The notes: generated by a model from the sequence alone, not told the origin. DNA of 64,000 nucleotides from Erythrobacter ani (GCF_019204025.1 NZ_JAGSPB010000002.1:558001-622000); one strand, 5' to 3'. Counted from the first letter of the stretch, positions 17,299-25,393 are shown. Translations and numbers: made by a program.

Positions 17299-17500
17299 TG
17301 CAGCCTTTTGGGGAAGCGTTGTCATTGCCATGTCTGTCATCTGGACAGGCCGAGCAATTCAGGCCTCGCTAGAGGCTAGCAAACGCGAAGAACGCATACG
17401 GCACCAAGACTTGCTAAAGGCAATTGGTAGGCTGCACGAGCAGATCCAATTTAATCAGAATAGCATTGAGCGTTTGCCTAAGCGGATCAATCGCTCCTAG
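17288..17500 (+). CDS. 70-aa membrane-anchored coiled-coil protein
   Basis: A GTG start at 17288 overlaps the preceding small gene by 11 bases. Residues about 7-25 form one transmembrane helix. The rest (about 30-65) is a charged, coiled-coil-like helix, ending in basic residues. It is the last gene of the four-gene operon. A short membrane protein behind a nuclease pair could be an effector or an anchor. This role is inferred, and the sequence matches no family I recognise. Confidence 0.55.
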   Translation: MLTDAAFWGSVVIAMSVIWTGRAIQASLEASKREERIRHQDLLKAIGRLHEQIQFNQNSIERLPKRINRS

Positions 17501-17782
17501 CGGGCGTGTTTGCAAACGATATAATCACCAACGCAAAAGGGCCGACCCGAGGGCCGGCCCCTGGATTAACCCAGCGCGAGGCGCTGCGTATCTCCGTCTT
17601 GGAAAACAGGGAATCGCGTGTCCTCGCGCCAACCGCAAGGAAAATGCGAAATGGTTCGTCTTTCGGCATATTGCCGTTTCGTTACGTAAGCATTGAACAC
17701 GTGCGCGCGCACTGGTGTTCACGATAGTGTGATGCCCTAATCGCCTGGTGGCGGCTTCGACGCTTCCTTCCTCAACCACCTT

Positions 17783-17807
17783 GGCCCTGCTTCGGCGGGG
17801 CCTTTTT
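17783..17807 (+). terminator. Intrinsic terminator with TTCG loop
   Basis: GGCCCTGC (17783-17790) pairs with GCGGGGCC (17795-17802) around a TTCG tetraloop, and TTTTT follows directly. It would end the PIN operon transcript, 283 bases after the last gene. Confidence 0.85.
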
Positions 17808-17943
17808 ATTGCGCAGCGCGCATTGAAGTTGTGAGTGCGTCCTTCGAATAAATACCGCGCAGCGGTCGCATAAACGCAGGATGAAAGTACTTTGCGAAAG
17901 CCTCGAGGTGACTTCTGTCTGTGTCTGGATGCCAAAGATTCCG

Positions 17944-17983
17944 TGTGACTGAATTTGTGACCACATTGTGCCGCACTGTGCCA
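17944..17983 (+). other. Arm-type repeats, right end of element
   Basis: Four TGTGMCN heptamers start at 17944, 17956, 17967 and 17977, that is 10 to 12 bases (one helical turn) apart. The 15-base stretch at 17956-17970 matches 15347-15361 at the left end with one difference. All copies share one orientation. Confidence 0.5.
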
Positions 17984-18011
17984 TTTGTTTCCGCTGCGTT
18001 CCGTTTGGCGA

Positions 18012-18040
18012 TTGACCCGCAAATGCCAAGAAAGTACGGA
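18012..18040 (+). promoter_or_regulatory. Promoter-like pair before the restored tRNA-Arg
   Basis: TTGACC (18012-18017) and TACGGA (18035-18040) are 17 bases apart, with the tRNA starting 22 bases later. This lies inside the element, so the restored tRNA appears to be expressed from element DNA. Confidence 0.45.
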
Positions 18041-18057
18041 ATCCCGCGTGTTTCCAA

Positions 18058-18100
18058 GCGCGCGCCCGTAGCTCATCTGGATAGAGCGCGAGACTTCTAA
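18058..18100 (+). repeat. attR: right copy of the 43-bp direct repeat
   Basis: Identical to 15253-15295. It continues without a break into the 3' half of tRNA-Arg, so the tRNA gene stays whole at this end. Confidence 0.9.
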
Positions 18101-18138
18101 TCTTGAGGCAGCAGGTTCGAGTCCTGCCGGGCGCGCCA
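18062..18138 (+). tRNA. tRNA-Arg (anticodon TCT)
   Basis: 77 nt with CCA encoded. The acceptor GCGCCCG pairs with CGGGCGC, the D stem is GCTC/GAGC, and the anticodon stem CGAGA/TCTTG carries loop CTTCTAA with anticodon TCT. The T stem is GCAGG/CCTGC around TTCGAGT. Its 5' half is duplicated at 15257-15295, marking an integration site. Confidence 0.97.
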
Positions 18139-18262
18139 CCACACCTCATCGCGGTAGAGCCACGTCTCGCGGATGCGCTTCCCGCAATGCGTCCTTGAGT
18201 CGTGCCAGGTTCAGGTCCTCTTCTTCACCCTCCGTTTCCCCGCATAGTAAAGGAGATGTCGA

Positions 18263-18607
18263 ATGGAGAACCTTTCCAAATTCACCCTTGGCATGGCGGC
18301 GCTGATCGTACCTGCGACAGCAATTGCGCATCCCATCATCGTCGAGCGCGATCGCGGTCTGCCAATCGCTCCGAACAATGATAGCAATTCGTATTGGCTC
18401 GATTACAAGACCGACATCAGCGAGGCGAAACGCGAACTCGCGAGCGATCTGCGCCGCGCAACCGATCGCGAGGATCGCCGCGAGGCGCACGAGGAATACC
18501 GGCGCGAAATCGCCGATGCGCGCTATGACTATCGCAAGGAAATGTGGGAGCGGGGGTACCGCGTAGCCGATTTTCGCGAGGACCGCTTTCGTGTGTCGCG
18601 TCGCTAA
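18263..18607 (+). CDS. Small exported Arg/Glu-rich protein
   Basis: This is a 114-aa protein with AAAGGAGA about seven bases before the ATG. A signal peptide ends near AIAHP (about residue 22). The mature part is a charged helix (about 55-110) with repeated E-x-R and D-R-E-D-R-R-E clusters. No known domain is visible. Small periplasmic proteins of this composition are common in sphingomonads. The gene stands alone just after tRNA-Arg and converges with the NUDIX gene, leaving a six-base gap. Confidence 0.75.
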   Translation: MENLSKFTLGMAALIVPATAIAHPIIVERDRGLPIAPNNDSNSYWLDYKTDISEAKRELASDLRRATDREDRREAHEEYRREIADARYDYRKEMWERGYRVADFREDRFRVSRR

Positions 18608-18613
18608 CGGGGA

Positions 18614-19402
18614 TCAGCCCCGCGCGACTGTTTCAAGCAGTTCCGAAGTCACCGGATAGCCCGCGTCTTCGAGTATCGTGAGCATGGGCGGATCGTTGCT
18701 GTCATCGACCCGCGGGATGATTGTTTTCACCGGTATGGCCTCAGCCTGAGCGCGAGCTTCCTCGAAATTGGCGAAGAGTGCCAGACGCTCGAGATTTCGC
18801 CTGGTGGGAAAGATGAGCTTGATCTCCCCGCGCTCCGCTGCATCGAGCGCGCCCTGTGCGCTGACCCAGAACAACCGTGTGTTTTCCGAGTTGTCGATTG
18901 ACACGTCGACCGCTCCGGTCCCCAGATCGGCCAGATAAAAGCGCGTGTCATACACGCGGGAAATGTTCTCGTTCTTGGGAAACCAGCGCGCGAACGGGAT
19001 GATCTGCGAGAAATCGAGCGTCCAATCGAATGCGTCCAGTACAGGCGCGAGCGCTCCGCCCGATTCCAGCATCACGCGGGCTTTCTCCGCCGTGTCGGCG
19101 GAGATCTTGCCCGAGAGGCCCAGAGCAAGGCCGGTTTCCTCGAGTGTTTCACGGATAGCGGCAATCTGATGAGCCATCTCGTCCAGCGTCATTGCATCAC
19201 CAAACTGGCCTGAGACGTTCGCTGCGAGGTCGAAATCGGCAGGATCGACGCGCCCGCCAGGGAACACGGCCATGCCCCCCGCAAAGGCCATATTTCGGGA
19301 CCGCACCGTCATAAGCAACTCGGGCGGCCCGCCTTCAGTGGCCTTGCGGAAAATGACAATCGTGGCGGCTGGGATGCCTTCGGTACCTGAAGAATCTGAC
19401 AT
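18614..19402 (-). CDS. NUDIX hydrolase (NUDT7/19-like)
   Basis: From ATG 19402 the protein is 262 aa. The NUDIX helix is visible as RETLEETGLAL, with Arg84-Glu85 and Glu88-Glu89-Gly91. The preceding VFPGGRVDPADF matches the long NUDT7/NUDT19 type often acting on CoA derivatives. An upstream in-frame start would add 12 residues. It hydrolyses nucleoside diphosphate-linked substrates; the actual substrate cannot be read here. It is monocistronic and convergent with the small exported protein gene. Confidence 0.88.
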   Translation of the reverse strand: MSDSSGTEGIPAATIVIFRKATEGGPPELLMTVRSRNMAFAGGMAVFPGGRVDPADFDLAANVSGQFGDAMTLDEMAHQIAAIRETLEETGLALGLSGKISADTAEKARVMLESGGALAPVLDAFDWTLDFSQIIPFARWFPKNENISRVYDTRFYLADLGTGAVDVSIDNSENTRLFWVSAQGALDAAERGEIKLIFPTRRNLERLALFANFEEARAQAEAIPVKTIIPRVDDSNDPPMLTILEDAGYPVTSELLETVARG

Positions 19403-19640
19403 GGCTTGCGTGATGGCTTGTCCGCGCACGCTTGCCAAGGGTGGCGGTGCTTGGGCTGGCTTTCAAGTGTGTCGGAAAAGTTTACAAAAAGCGGAGGTTT
19501 GATTTCCTGTTAACTATGTAAGCATCTGAATTTACTAGGCCCAACGCGTTTGGCACGGCAGATGCATCTGGTTGGGTAGCCCAAGTGGTCTTCGAAACGA
19601 GATCGACCTTTTCTGGTCTCTAGGTCAGATCTCCCCTATC
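19403..19640. other. Intergenic region with inverted repeat, possible small RNA
   Basis: No gene is seen. An inverted repeat (19599-19608 with 19622-19632) lies just before the strong hairpin at 19647-19676. The pair could form a structured plus-strand transcript ending at that terminator, but no clear promoter was found. It also holds the promoter region of the NUDIX gene. Confidence 0.3.
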
Positions 19641-19680
19641 AAAAAAGAACCGCCTTGCTTTGGTCAGCAAGGCGGTTTCT
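19640..19680 (-). terminator. Intrinsic terminator of the leuC-grxD gene row (bidirectional)
   Basis: A perfect 12-bp stem (19647-19658 with 19665-19676) encloses a 6-base loop. On the minus strand it is followed by TCTTTTTTG, and on the plus strand by TCTTTT. It lies 30 bases past the grxD stop. Confidence 0.9.
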
Positions 19681-19710
19681 TTTGGTCCGAAAAAACTGGC
19701 CGTAAGCGTT

Positions 19711-20043
19711 TCAGCTTTCGGCCTTGGCGACTCCATGATCGTCTAGCATCTGTTTCAGCTCGCCCGCTTCGAACATTTCCATCATGATGTCGCTGCCACC
19801 GACAAACTCGCCCTTCACGTAAAGCTGCGGGATTGTGGGCCAATCGGAATACGCCTTGATACCTTGGCGTATTTCCATGTCCTGCAGCACGTCGACACTT
19901 TCATAGGCGACTCCGCAATGATCGAGGATCGCCACGGCGCGGCTCGAAAAACCGCACTGCGGGAACAGCGGCGTGCCCTTCATGAAGAGGACGACATCGT
20001 TGTCGCCGACGAGGGTGGAAATCCGGGTATTTGTATCAGCCAT
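19711..20043 (-). CDS. grxD: Monothiol glutaredoxin GrxD (CGFS type)
   Basis: At 110 aa it has the active-site CGFS (Cys30-Ser33) after KGTPLFPQ, plus the WPTIPQLYVKGEFVGGSDI glutathione-binding region. CGFS glutaredoxins carry a bridging [2Fe-2S] cluster with glutathione and deliver clusters. They form heterocomplexes with BolA proteins, and the bolA gene sits just upstream (40 bases). It is the last gene of a long minus-strand row and is followed by a strong terminator. Confidence 0.97.
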   Translation of the reverse strand: MADTNTRISTLVGDNDVVLFMKGTPLFPQCGFSSRAVAILDHCGVAYESVDVLQDMEIRQGIKAYSDWPTIPQLYVKGEFVGGSDIMMEMFEAGELKQMLDDHGVAKAES

Positions 20044-20082
20044 GATAGGAAGCGGCCTCTGGTTTGGGTGTCTCTCGTGAGA

Positions 20083-20316
20083 TTACGTGGGGACCACGGT
20101 CGTCACTTGCAAGGCGTGCAGCTCTCCGCCCATCCGGCCGCCGAGTGCCGCATAAACCAGCTTGTGCTGCTGCACGCGGTTCTTGCCAGCGAATTGCGGC
20201 GCCTCGACCGTGACGGCCCAATGGTCATCGTCGCCTGCGAGGTCGGTCAATTCGACCTTTGCGCCGGGTAGCGCTGCAGCAATTGCTGTTTCGATCGCGG
20301 AACGGGACATCGGCAT
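20083..20316 (-). CDS. bolA: BolA family protein
   Basis: This is a 77-aa protein of the BolA/IbaG class. It has the characteristic class II KH-like fold pattern: an N-terminal helix, the DDHWAVTVEAPQF strand and then RVQQHKLVYAALGG with the conserved His. BolA proteins bind CGFS glutaredoxins through this conserved His. Its place between DUF1476 and grxD supports a role in iron-sulphur trafficking. ATG 20316 is used; an internal ATG two codons later is an equal alternative. Confidence 0.94.
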   Translation of the reverse strand: MPMSRSAIETAIAAALPGAKVELTDLAGDDDHWAVTVEAPQFAGKNRVQQHKLVYAALGGRMGGELHALQVTTVVPT

Positions 20317-20320
20317 GATG

Positions 20321-20644
20321 TCAGCTGTCGCTCATCAATTGGCGCTTGGCCTCGATGGTCATTTCTTCGAGCTTGAGCCGGATATCGGCCTCGCTGACAT
20401 CAGTTTCCGCTGCGGTAAGATCGCCAAGCAATTTGCGAATGACGTCTTCGTCACCTGCTTCTTCGAAATCGGCCTGCACCACGGCTTTCTTGTAAGCGTC
20501 GGTTTCTTCCTGCGTAAGGTTCATCAGGCCTGCAGCCCACTCGCCGAGCAGGCGGTTGCGGCGTGCGGCAAGTTTGAAAGCGGTTTCTTCGTCCATCGCG
20601 AATTTCGCTTCTTCAGCGCGTTCGCGATCTTTAAAATCTGTCAT
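20321..20644 (-). CDS. DUF1476 protein, F1-ATPase inhibitor zeta-like
   Basis: This 107-aa protein is all helical and highly charged. It carries the family hallmark near the start (FKDRERAEEAKFAMDEE) and RRNRLLGEWAAG. In Paracoccus the homologue is the zeta subunit that inhibits F1F0-ATP synthase through its N-terminus. The family is nearly restricted to Alphaproteobacteria, which helps place the host. It ends five bases before bolA, so the two are probably co-transcribed. Confidence 0.93.
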   Translation of the reverse strand: MTDFKDRERAEEAKFAMDEETAFKLAARRNRLLGEWAAGLMNLTQEETDAYKKAVVQADFEEAGDEDVIRKLLGDLTAAETDVSEADIRLKLEEMTIEAKRQLMSDS

Positions 20645-20719
20645 TGCAATCCCTCCGGAAAATGATCTCTTCTGAAATAGGTGCGGGCGCCGGGCCTCAC
20701 AAGCGTTACGCGCCCTAAC

Positions 20720-21718
20720 TTATGGCATCGTGACGACAAGCTTCCCGACCGCCTCACGGTTTTCAAGCTTCGCGATGGCATCGCCCGCGCGTTCGAGCGG
20801 GAACGTCTCTGAAATGAGCGGATCGATTTTGCTGGCTTTCATTAGCTCGAAAAGCTCTTCGACCTGCGCGACAAATTTCGCTGGTTCGCGCTGAGTAAAC
20901 GCACCCCAGAACACGCCGCAGATATCGCACGATTTGAGCAATGTGAGGTTGAGCGGCATCTTGGCGATACCTGCAGGGAAGCCAACGACCAGGAAGCGGC
21001 CCTCCCACGCGATCGACCGCAGCGCGGGTTCGGAATATTGTCCACCGACAATGTCATAAACGATGTCAGCGCCTTCTGGCCCGCATGCCGCCTTGAACGC
21101 GTTGGCGAGCTCTTTCGAGGCGGCCTTGTCCATTTCTTCACGCGGATAGATGACGACTTCGTCCGCGCCTGCATTTTTCGCGACCTTACCCTTGGCTTCG
21201 CTTGAGACCGCTGCGACAACCCGCGCACCGAAGGCTTTGGCCAGCTCGACCGCGGACAGGCCGACGCCCCCTGCTGCGCCCAGTACGAGCACTGTATCGC
21301 CTTCGCTGATGCGCCCGCGATCCTTCAGTCCATGGATTGTCGTACCGTAGGTCATCAGCAGCGACGCGGCTTTCTCGAATGAAACATCAGCGGGGATAGG
21401 GAACATCCGCCCTGCTGGTACGACGATCTTCTCCGAAAGACCGCCATTACCGATGACGGCCAGCACGCGGTCACCGATCGAGTAACCTTCCACCCCTTCG
21501 CCGATCGCTTCGATCACGCCGGCAAGCTCTCCGCCGGGCGCAAACGGTCGCTGCGGCTTGAACTGGTACATGTCGCGGATGATAAGCGTGTCAGGGTAAT
21601 TGATCGCGCAGGCTTTCACCGCGACCAGCACTTCGCCCTTGCCAGGGGAAGGCGTGTCGACCTCATCGAGTTTCAGCGTTTCCGGGCCGCCGGTTTCGTG
21701 GCTGCGCATCGTCTTCAT
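20720..21718 (-). CDS. NADPH:quinone oxidoreductase family protein (zinc-free MDR)
   Basis: The 332-aa protein belongs to the medium-chain dehydrogenase/reductase superfamily. The GroES-like N-terminal half has INYPDTLIIRDMYQ, and the Rossmann half has VLVLGAAGGVGLSAVELAKA near residues 145-165. Structural zinc cysteines are absent, as in the quinone oxidoreductase branch. It probably reduces quinones or enones with NADPH. It starts 13 bases after the leuD stop, so it is likely in the same transcript. The substrate is not determined. Confidence 0.9.
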   Translation of the reverse strand: MKTMRSHETGGPETLKLDEVDTPSPGKGEVLVAVKACAINYPDTLIIRDMYQFKPQRPFAPGGELAGVIEAIGEGVEGYSIGDRVLAVIGNGGLSEKIVVPAGRMFPIPADVSFEKAASLLMTYGTTIHGLKDRGRISEGDTVLVLGAAGGVGLSAVELAKAFGARVVAAVSSEAKGKVAKNAGADEVVIYPREEMDKAASKELANAFKAACGPEGADIVYDIVGGQYSEPALRSIAWEGRFLVVGFPAGIAKMPLNLTLLKSCDICGVFWGAFTQREPAKFVAQVEELFELMKASKIDPLISETFPLERAGDAIAKLENREAVGKLVVTMP

Positions 21719-21731
21719 GTCGATTTCTCCA

Positions 21732-22331
21732 TTAAATCGCGGTGCCTTTGGTGAGCCAGTCCCGCGATCCTGCGCGAGACTGCTCGAAATCGCCTATCGC
21801 TGCCTGGCGCTCAAGCGTTATCGCGACCTCATCGAGACCATTTAGCAGGCAGTGTTTACGGAAGGGATCGATCTCGAATGAGAATCGGTCCTGAAACGGA
21901 GTGGTGACTGTCTGTGTTTCGAGGTCGACATTGATCTCGTGGCCGTCGCGCGCGACTTCGAGGAGACGATCGATCGCCTCCTGCGGCAGCACAACTGGCA
22001 ATATGCCATTCTTCACCGCATTTCCTGAAAAGATATCGGAATAGGACGGAGCCAGAACCGCACGGATTCCGAGATCGAGGATCGCCCATGCGGCATGCTC
22101 CCGGCTCGATCCACAGCCGAAATTGTCGCCCGCGATCAGGATCGGTGCCCCTTGGTTCGCGGGATCGTCGAAAACGTTGCCTGGTTCCGCGCGAATGGAC
22201 TCAAAAGCGCCTTCGCCAAGCCCGTCGCGCGTGATTGTCTTGAGCCATTTTGCAGGAATGATGATGTCGGTGTCGACATTCTTTGCGCCGAACGGAATGG
22301 CGCGGCCTTCGACGTTGGTCAGTTTCTGCAT
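21732..22331 (-). CDS. leuD: 3-isopropylmalate dehydratase small subunit
   Basis: At 199 aa it has the LeuD swivel-domain motifs [14 protein letters not shown] near residues 19-32 and [10 protein letters not shown] near 71-80. With LeuC it isomerises 2-isopropylmalate to 3-isopropylmalate in leucine synthesis. Its start overlaps the stop of the metallo-beta-lactamase gene by one base (TAATG). leuC is on the same strand 1.5 kb upstream, separated by three unrelated genes, so the subunits may still share a transcript. Confidence 0.97.
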   Translation of the reverse strand: MQKLTNVEGRAIPFGAKNVDTDIIIPAKWLKTITRDGLGEGAFESIRAEPGNVFDDPANQGAPILIAGDNFGCGSSREHAAWAILDLGIRAVLAPSYSDIFSGNAVKNGILPVVLPQEAIDRLLEVARDGHEINVDLETQTVTTPFQDRFSFEIDPFRKHCLLNGLDEVAITLERQAAIGDFEQSRAGSRDWLTKGTAI

Positions 22332-23176
22332 TATTTTGCCGAGGCTGGAAAAGCGGGGAGACGATCGAGATGCCGCGCATCGTGCTGGATGATGATCATC
22401 GCGTCGAGTGACTTGGCGATGGCATCGAAACGCTCGAACGAGGCGAGGGTATCAGCGCGATCCGTGTTGAATTCGGGCACTCCGCGATTGGTGACCTGCT
22501 CCTCGAAATGGTAGAGGTCCCCGGTCAGCAGGACGTCCCCCATCTGCGGCATCCGCACGAGCAAGCTTGAATGACCGGGAGTATGGCCTGGGGTCGCTTT
22601 CATGATTACGGATCCGTCGCCGAAGACATCGTGATCATGCGCAATGGCTGTCACATTGGAGCTTGTCTCGTCCAGCCAAGGTGCAAAGGGCCGCGGGTCG
22701 ATAAGTTGGTTGGGAATGATGGCGGCCTTGACCGCGTCCCAATCCTGCGCGCCGATCAACAATGTCGATCCCGTAAAGTCGGGAAGCTGGCTTACGTGGT
22801 CGAAGTGATAATGGCTGACACCCGCAAAGGTTATGTCGTCCGTGGAAACTCCGATGTCACCGAGCTGGTCGACTATGGAGCGTTCGACCGAGAGGGTGAA
22901 GGCACCCTGGGTAAAGCTTGTTCTGACCAGGTCTTTCGAGAGACCAGCGTCCCAGAGCATGTATTCATCGCCGTTACGTATGAGATAACAGCTGACGATC
23001 AGCGTTCTCGGCTCGCCATCGTAAAGGTGTGCATCAGAGAACGATGCTGCGTCGCTAAGATCAATTTTCCCGCAATCGAGCCGCCACATTTCGATATCGG
23101 TTTGCTCGGACGGTATTTGCGCCCAGAGCGAAGACGTCAAAGAGGCTGCCAGCAGCGCCGCAAGCATGGCTTTCAT
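22331..23176 (-). CDS. Exported metallo-beta-lactamase-fold hydrolase (AHL-lactonase-like)
   Basis: The 281-aa protein has a signal peptide (about residues 1-19, ending LWA). The zinc motif HYHFDH is at 122-127, with later ligands in [11 protein letters not shown], the TGDLYHFEE Asp, and a C-terminal IIQHDARH. This arrangement matches the N-acyl-homoserine lactonase branch (AiiA/AttM relatives). Unlike those it appears to be exported to the periplasm. Quorum quenching is possible, but lactonases of other specificities share the fold. It sits between leuC and leuD, coupled to leuD by a TAATG overlap. Confidence 0.85.
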   Translation of the reverse strand: MKAMLAALLAASLTSSLWAQIPSEQTDIEMWRLDCGKIDLSDAASFSDAHLYDGEPRTLIVSCYLIRNGDEYMLWDAGLSKDLVRTSFTQGAFTLSVERSIVDQLGDIGVSTDDITFAGVSHYHFDHVSQLPDFTGSTLLIGAQDWDAVKAAIIPNQLIDPRPFAPWLDETSSNVTAIAHDHDVFGDGSVIMKATPGHTPGHSSLLVRMPQMGDVLLTGDLYHFEEQVTNRGVPEFNTDRADTLASFERFDAIAKSLDAMIIIQHDARHLDRLPAFPASAK

Positions 23177-23207
23177 TTCGTAATCTCCCCCAGATCAGAG
23201 TACCGGG

Positions 23208-23375
23208 TCAGTCGGTTTCCGGCGGCTCGCCAGAGGGGACCGTGCCGGATTTTTCGGCGTCAGCCGATTTCTGCTTGAAGCGCTTGCCAGCGTAAAGCAG
23301 CGCTGCGGCAATGGCCGCCGATCCGATCGTGGCTGCCGCACCTATGGCGGCTTTGGACTTCTTGTCTTTCGTCAT
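23208..23375 (-). CDS. Small single-helix membrane protein (55 aa)
   Basis: This short gene reads MTKDKKSKAAIGAAA, then one membrane helix (about residues 10-29, rich in Ala/Ile/Gly), a KRFKQK stop-transfer cluster and an acidic, Pro-rich tail ending PPETD. The composition is coding-like, and the gene fits tightly between the GFA and lactonase genes on the same strand. No ribosome site stands out. No family is recognised. Confidence 0.6.
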   Translation of the reverse strand: MTKDKKSKAAIGAAATIGSAAIAAALLYAGKRFKQKSADAEKSGTVPSGEPPETD

Positions 23376-23433
23376 GCCACCACAATGCGCTCGGCCTTGC
23401 GGGGTTGCAAGAGAAGTCTGCCACCAGGATCAA

Positions 23434-23841
23434 TCAAGCGATCACGACATCCTTGCCGATAATGCCTGATGGCCTTCTCTCCCGAGGCGACGAGCGGCCA
23501 TCCCAGCCGATCCCGTCCATGAAACGTGCTTCGATCCCGGTCAGATCTTCCGGCTGAAAGAGCCGCATGTTTGCGCCCATACGGTCGTTACCATTAGACG
23601 CGGTCGGTTGCCAATGAGTGGTCGCTCCGCATGTACCGCAAAAATGCGCTTCCACGCTGGGGTTTTCGACATCGGATCGGGTGAATACGTGGGTCAATCC
23701 TGTCACAGCGACTGCGGCTTTCGGATAATAGCTCCAAATCGCGCCGAGCTTGCGGCACAAAGAGCAGTCGCAGAATGTCACACTGGTCGGGCGCTGCGGC
23801 AGTGTGATCGCAATCGCTCCGCATGGGCACACGGCACGCAT
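23434..23841 (-). CDS. GFA/CENP-V family zinc protein
   Basis: The 135-aa protein carries the two zinc-binding cysteine sets of the glutathione-dependent formaldehyde-activating fold: Cys5/Cys7 (CPCG), Cys24/26/29 (CDCSLC) and Cys68/Cys71 (FCGTCGATTHW). Many members have no proven enzymatic role, and a formaldehyde function should not be assumed. The start overlaps the leuC stop by one base (TAATG), so the two are translationally coupled, which is an unusual partner for leuC. Confidence 0.9.
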   Translation of the reverse strand: MRAVCPCGAIAITLPQRPTSVTFCDCSLCRKLGAIWSYYPKAAVAVTGLTHVFTRSDVENPSVEAHFCGTCGATTHWQPTASNGNDRMGANMRLFQPEDLTGIEARFMDGIGWDGRSSPRERRPSGIIGKDVVIA

Positions 23842-25271
23842 TAAGTCATTTCCCTCACATCAGTAAGTCTACCCATGACAGCCGCCGCCGCGGCCATGGC
23901 CGGGGACACCAAATGCGTCCGCGCGCCCGGTCCCTGACGACCGACGAAGTTGCGGTTCGATGTCGATGCACACCGTTCGCCCGGCGGAACCTTGTCCGGG
24001 TTCATGCCGAGGCATGCAGAGCATCCCGGTTCGCGCCATTCAAAACCGGCGTCGATGAAGATGCGATCAAGCCCCTCCTCTTCGGCCTGCCTTTTCACCA
24101 GTCCCGATCCCGGCACAACGATGGCCCAGCGCACATTGTCTGCTTTCTTGCGTCCCTTGAGCACAGTCGCCGCGGCGCGCAAATCTTCGATCCGGCTGTT
24201 CGTGCACGATCCAATGAAGATGTTCTCGACCGGAATTTCCGTCATCTTGGTTCCGGGATTGAGGCCCATATAGTCGAGGCTTTTCCGTGCGGCGGCACGC
24301 TTGCTTTCATCTGCAAAGCTATCGGGGGAGGGCACGTCGCCGCCGATCGCAACCACGTCCTCCGGGCTGGTGCCCCAAGTGACGGTCGGCTCTACGCTGG
24401 CTGCGTCGATCACAACCGATTTATCGAACGCGGCACCCTGATCGGAATGGAGCGTGCGCCAATACGCAACCGCTTGATCCCATTCCGCTCCTTTTGGCGC
24501 CATGGGCTTGCCCTCGAGATATTCGAAAACCGTCTCGTCCGGAGCGATCAACCCGGCTCGCGCTCCGGCCTCGATGCTCATGTTGCAAACTGTTAGGCGT
24601 TGCTCGACGGTCATATTCTCGAAGACAGAACCTCGATATTCGATGACATGGCCTGAACCGCCCGCAGCGCCGATCACCCCGATGATGTTCATGATGAGGT
24701 CTTTGGCGGTCACGCCGTAGGAAAGTTCGCCTTCGACCCGCACCTCCATCGATTTAGACCTCTGCAACAGAAGGGTTTGCGTCGCGAGAACGTGCTCAAC
24801 TTCACTTGTACCAATACCGAAAGCCAGCGCACCAAGGCCGCCATGGCTTGCAGTGTGAGAGTCTCCGCAAACGATCGTCGTGCCGGGCAAGGAGAATCCC
24901 TGCTCCGGTCCCACGACATGGACGATGCCCTGTTGAGCATCGGCATCACCAATATACCGAATGCCGAAATCAGGTGCGTTTCTTTCGAGCGCTTCGAGCT
25001 GCGCGGCGCTCTGCGGGTCTGCGATTGGCACCTTCCCGCCGCTGGCATCGCGGCGCGCCGTTGTCGGTAGATTGTGATCGGGCACGGCGAGGGTCAGCTC
25101 CGGTCGCCTGACCGGCCGACCCGCGATCCTCAACGCCTCGAACGCCTGCGGGCTCGTGACTTCGTGTACGAGATGACGATCGATATAGATGATCGCCGTG
25201 CCATCATCACGGGTCTCGACGACATGATCGTCCCAGATTTTCTCGTAGAGGGTGCGCGGTTTGCTCGCCAT
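23841..25271 (-). CDS. leuC: 3-isopropylmalate dehydratase large subunit
   Basis: The 476-aa aconitase-family protein begins with [12 protein letters not shown]. It has [10 protein letters not shown] and the three [4Fe-4S] ligands in FIGSCTNSR and PGCSACLG. It works with LeuD in leucine synthesis. It is the first gene of a minus-strand row that continues through leuD towards grxD. The 122 bases between it and the divergent thioesterase gene hold its promoter; no leader peptide rich in Leu codons was noticed. Confidence 0.97.
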   Translation of the reverse strand: MASKPRTLYEKIWDDHVVETRDDGTAIIYIDRHLVHEVTSPQAFEALRIAGRPVRRPELTLAVPDHNLPTTARRDASGGKVPIADPQSAAQLEALERNAPDFGIRYIGDADAQQGIVHVVGPEQGFSLPGTTIVCGDSHTASHGGLGALAFGIGTSEVEHVLATQTLLLQRSKSMEVRVEGELSYGVTAKDLIMNIIGVIGAAGGSGHVIEYRGSVFENMTVEQRLTVCNMSIEAGARAGLIAPDETVFEYLEGKPMAPKGAEWDQAVAYWRTLHSDQGAAFDKSVVIDAASVEPTVTWGTSPEDVVAIGGDVPSPDSFADESKRAAARKSLDYMGLNPGTKMTEIPVENIFIGSCTNSRIEDLRAAATVLKGRKKADNVRWAIVVPGSGLVKRQAEEEGLDRIFIDAGFEWREPGCSACLGMNPDKVPPGERCASTSNRNFVGRQGPGARTHLVSPAMAAAAAVMGRLTDVREMT

Positions 25272-25393
25272 TCGTCGTTTCCAATGTGTTGATTGCCGGG
25301 ATTAGCGGCGATTGCGCAACACTGGCAAGCTGCTGATGAAGCGGTTTGCATTTCGTCATGGAAATGAAAGCATTGTAGGTCTAACTAACATTC

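Larger units (their letters stand above)
17501..18057. other. Right non-coding part of the element
   Basis: No convincing gene lies here. The interval holds a GC-rich hairpin without a T-run (17537-17559), an intrinsic terminator (17783-17807), arm-like repeats (17944-17983) and a promoter-like pair before the tRNA. A minus-strand frame of 83 codons (17806-18057) has no ribosome site or recognisable domain; it could be a degenerate gene end. Confidence 0.5.
15253..18100. mobile_element. 2.8-kb integrase-less element in tRNA-Arg(TCT)
   Basis: A perfect 43-bp repeat (15253-15295 and 18058-18100) covers the 5' half of tRNA-Arg up to the anticodon loop. Only the right copy continues into a whole tRNA. 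This is the footprint of tyrosine-recombinase integration with crossover in the anticodon loop. Between the repeats are an AT-rich left flank, a 70-aa ORF, a four-gene PIN operon and a terminator. No integrase, transposase or replication gene is present. Short repeats near both ends look like integrase arm sites. It is probably a cis-mobilisable or decayed integrative element. Confidence 0.8.

Noticed and set aside
17537-17559. GC-rich hairpin after the PIN operon as terminator
   Set aside because: No T-run follows; the clear terminator is at 17783-17807.
17806-18057. 83-codon minus-strand frame in the right end of the element
   Set aside because: No domain and no ribosome site; the region holds integrase-arm-like repeats and a tRNA promoter instead.
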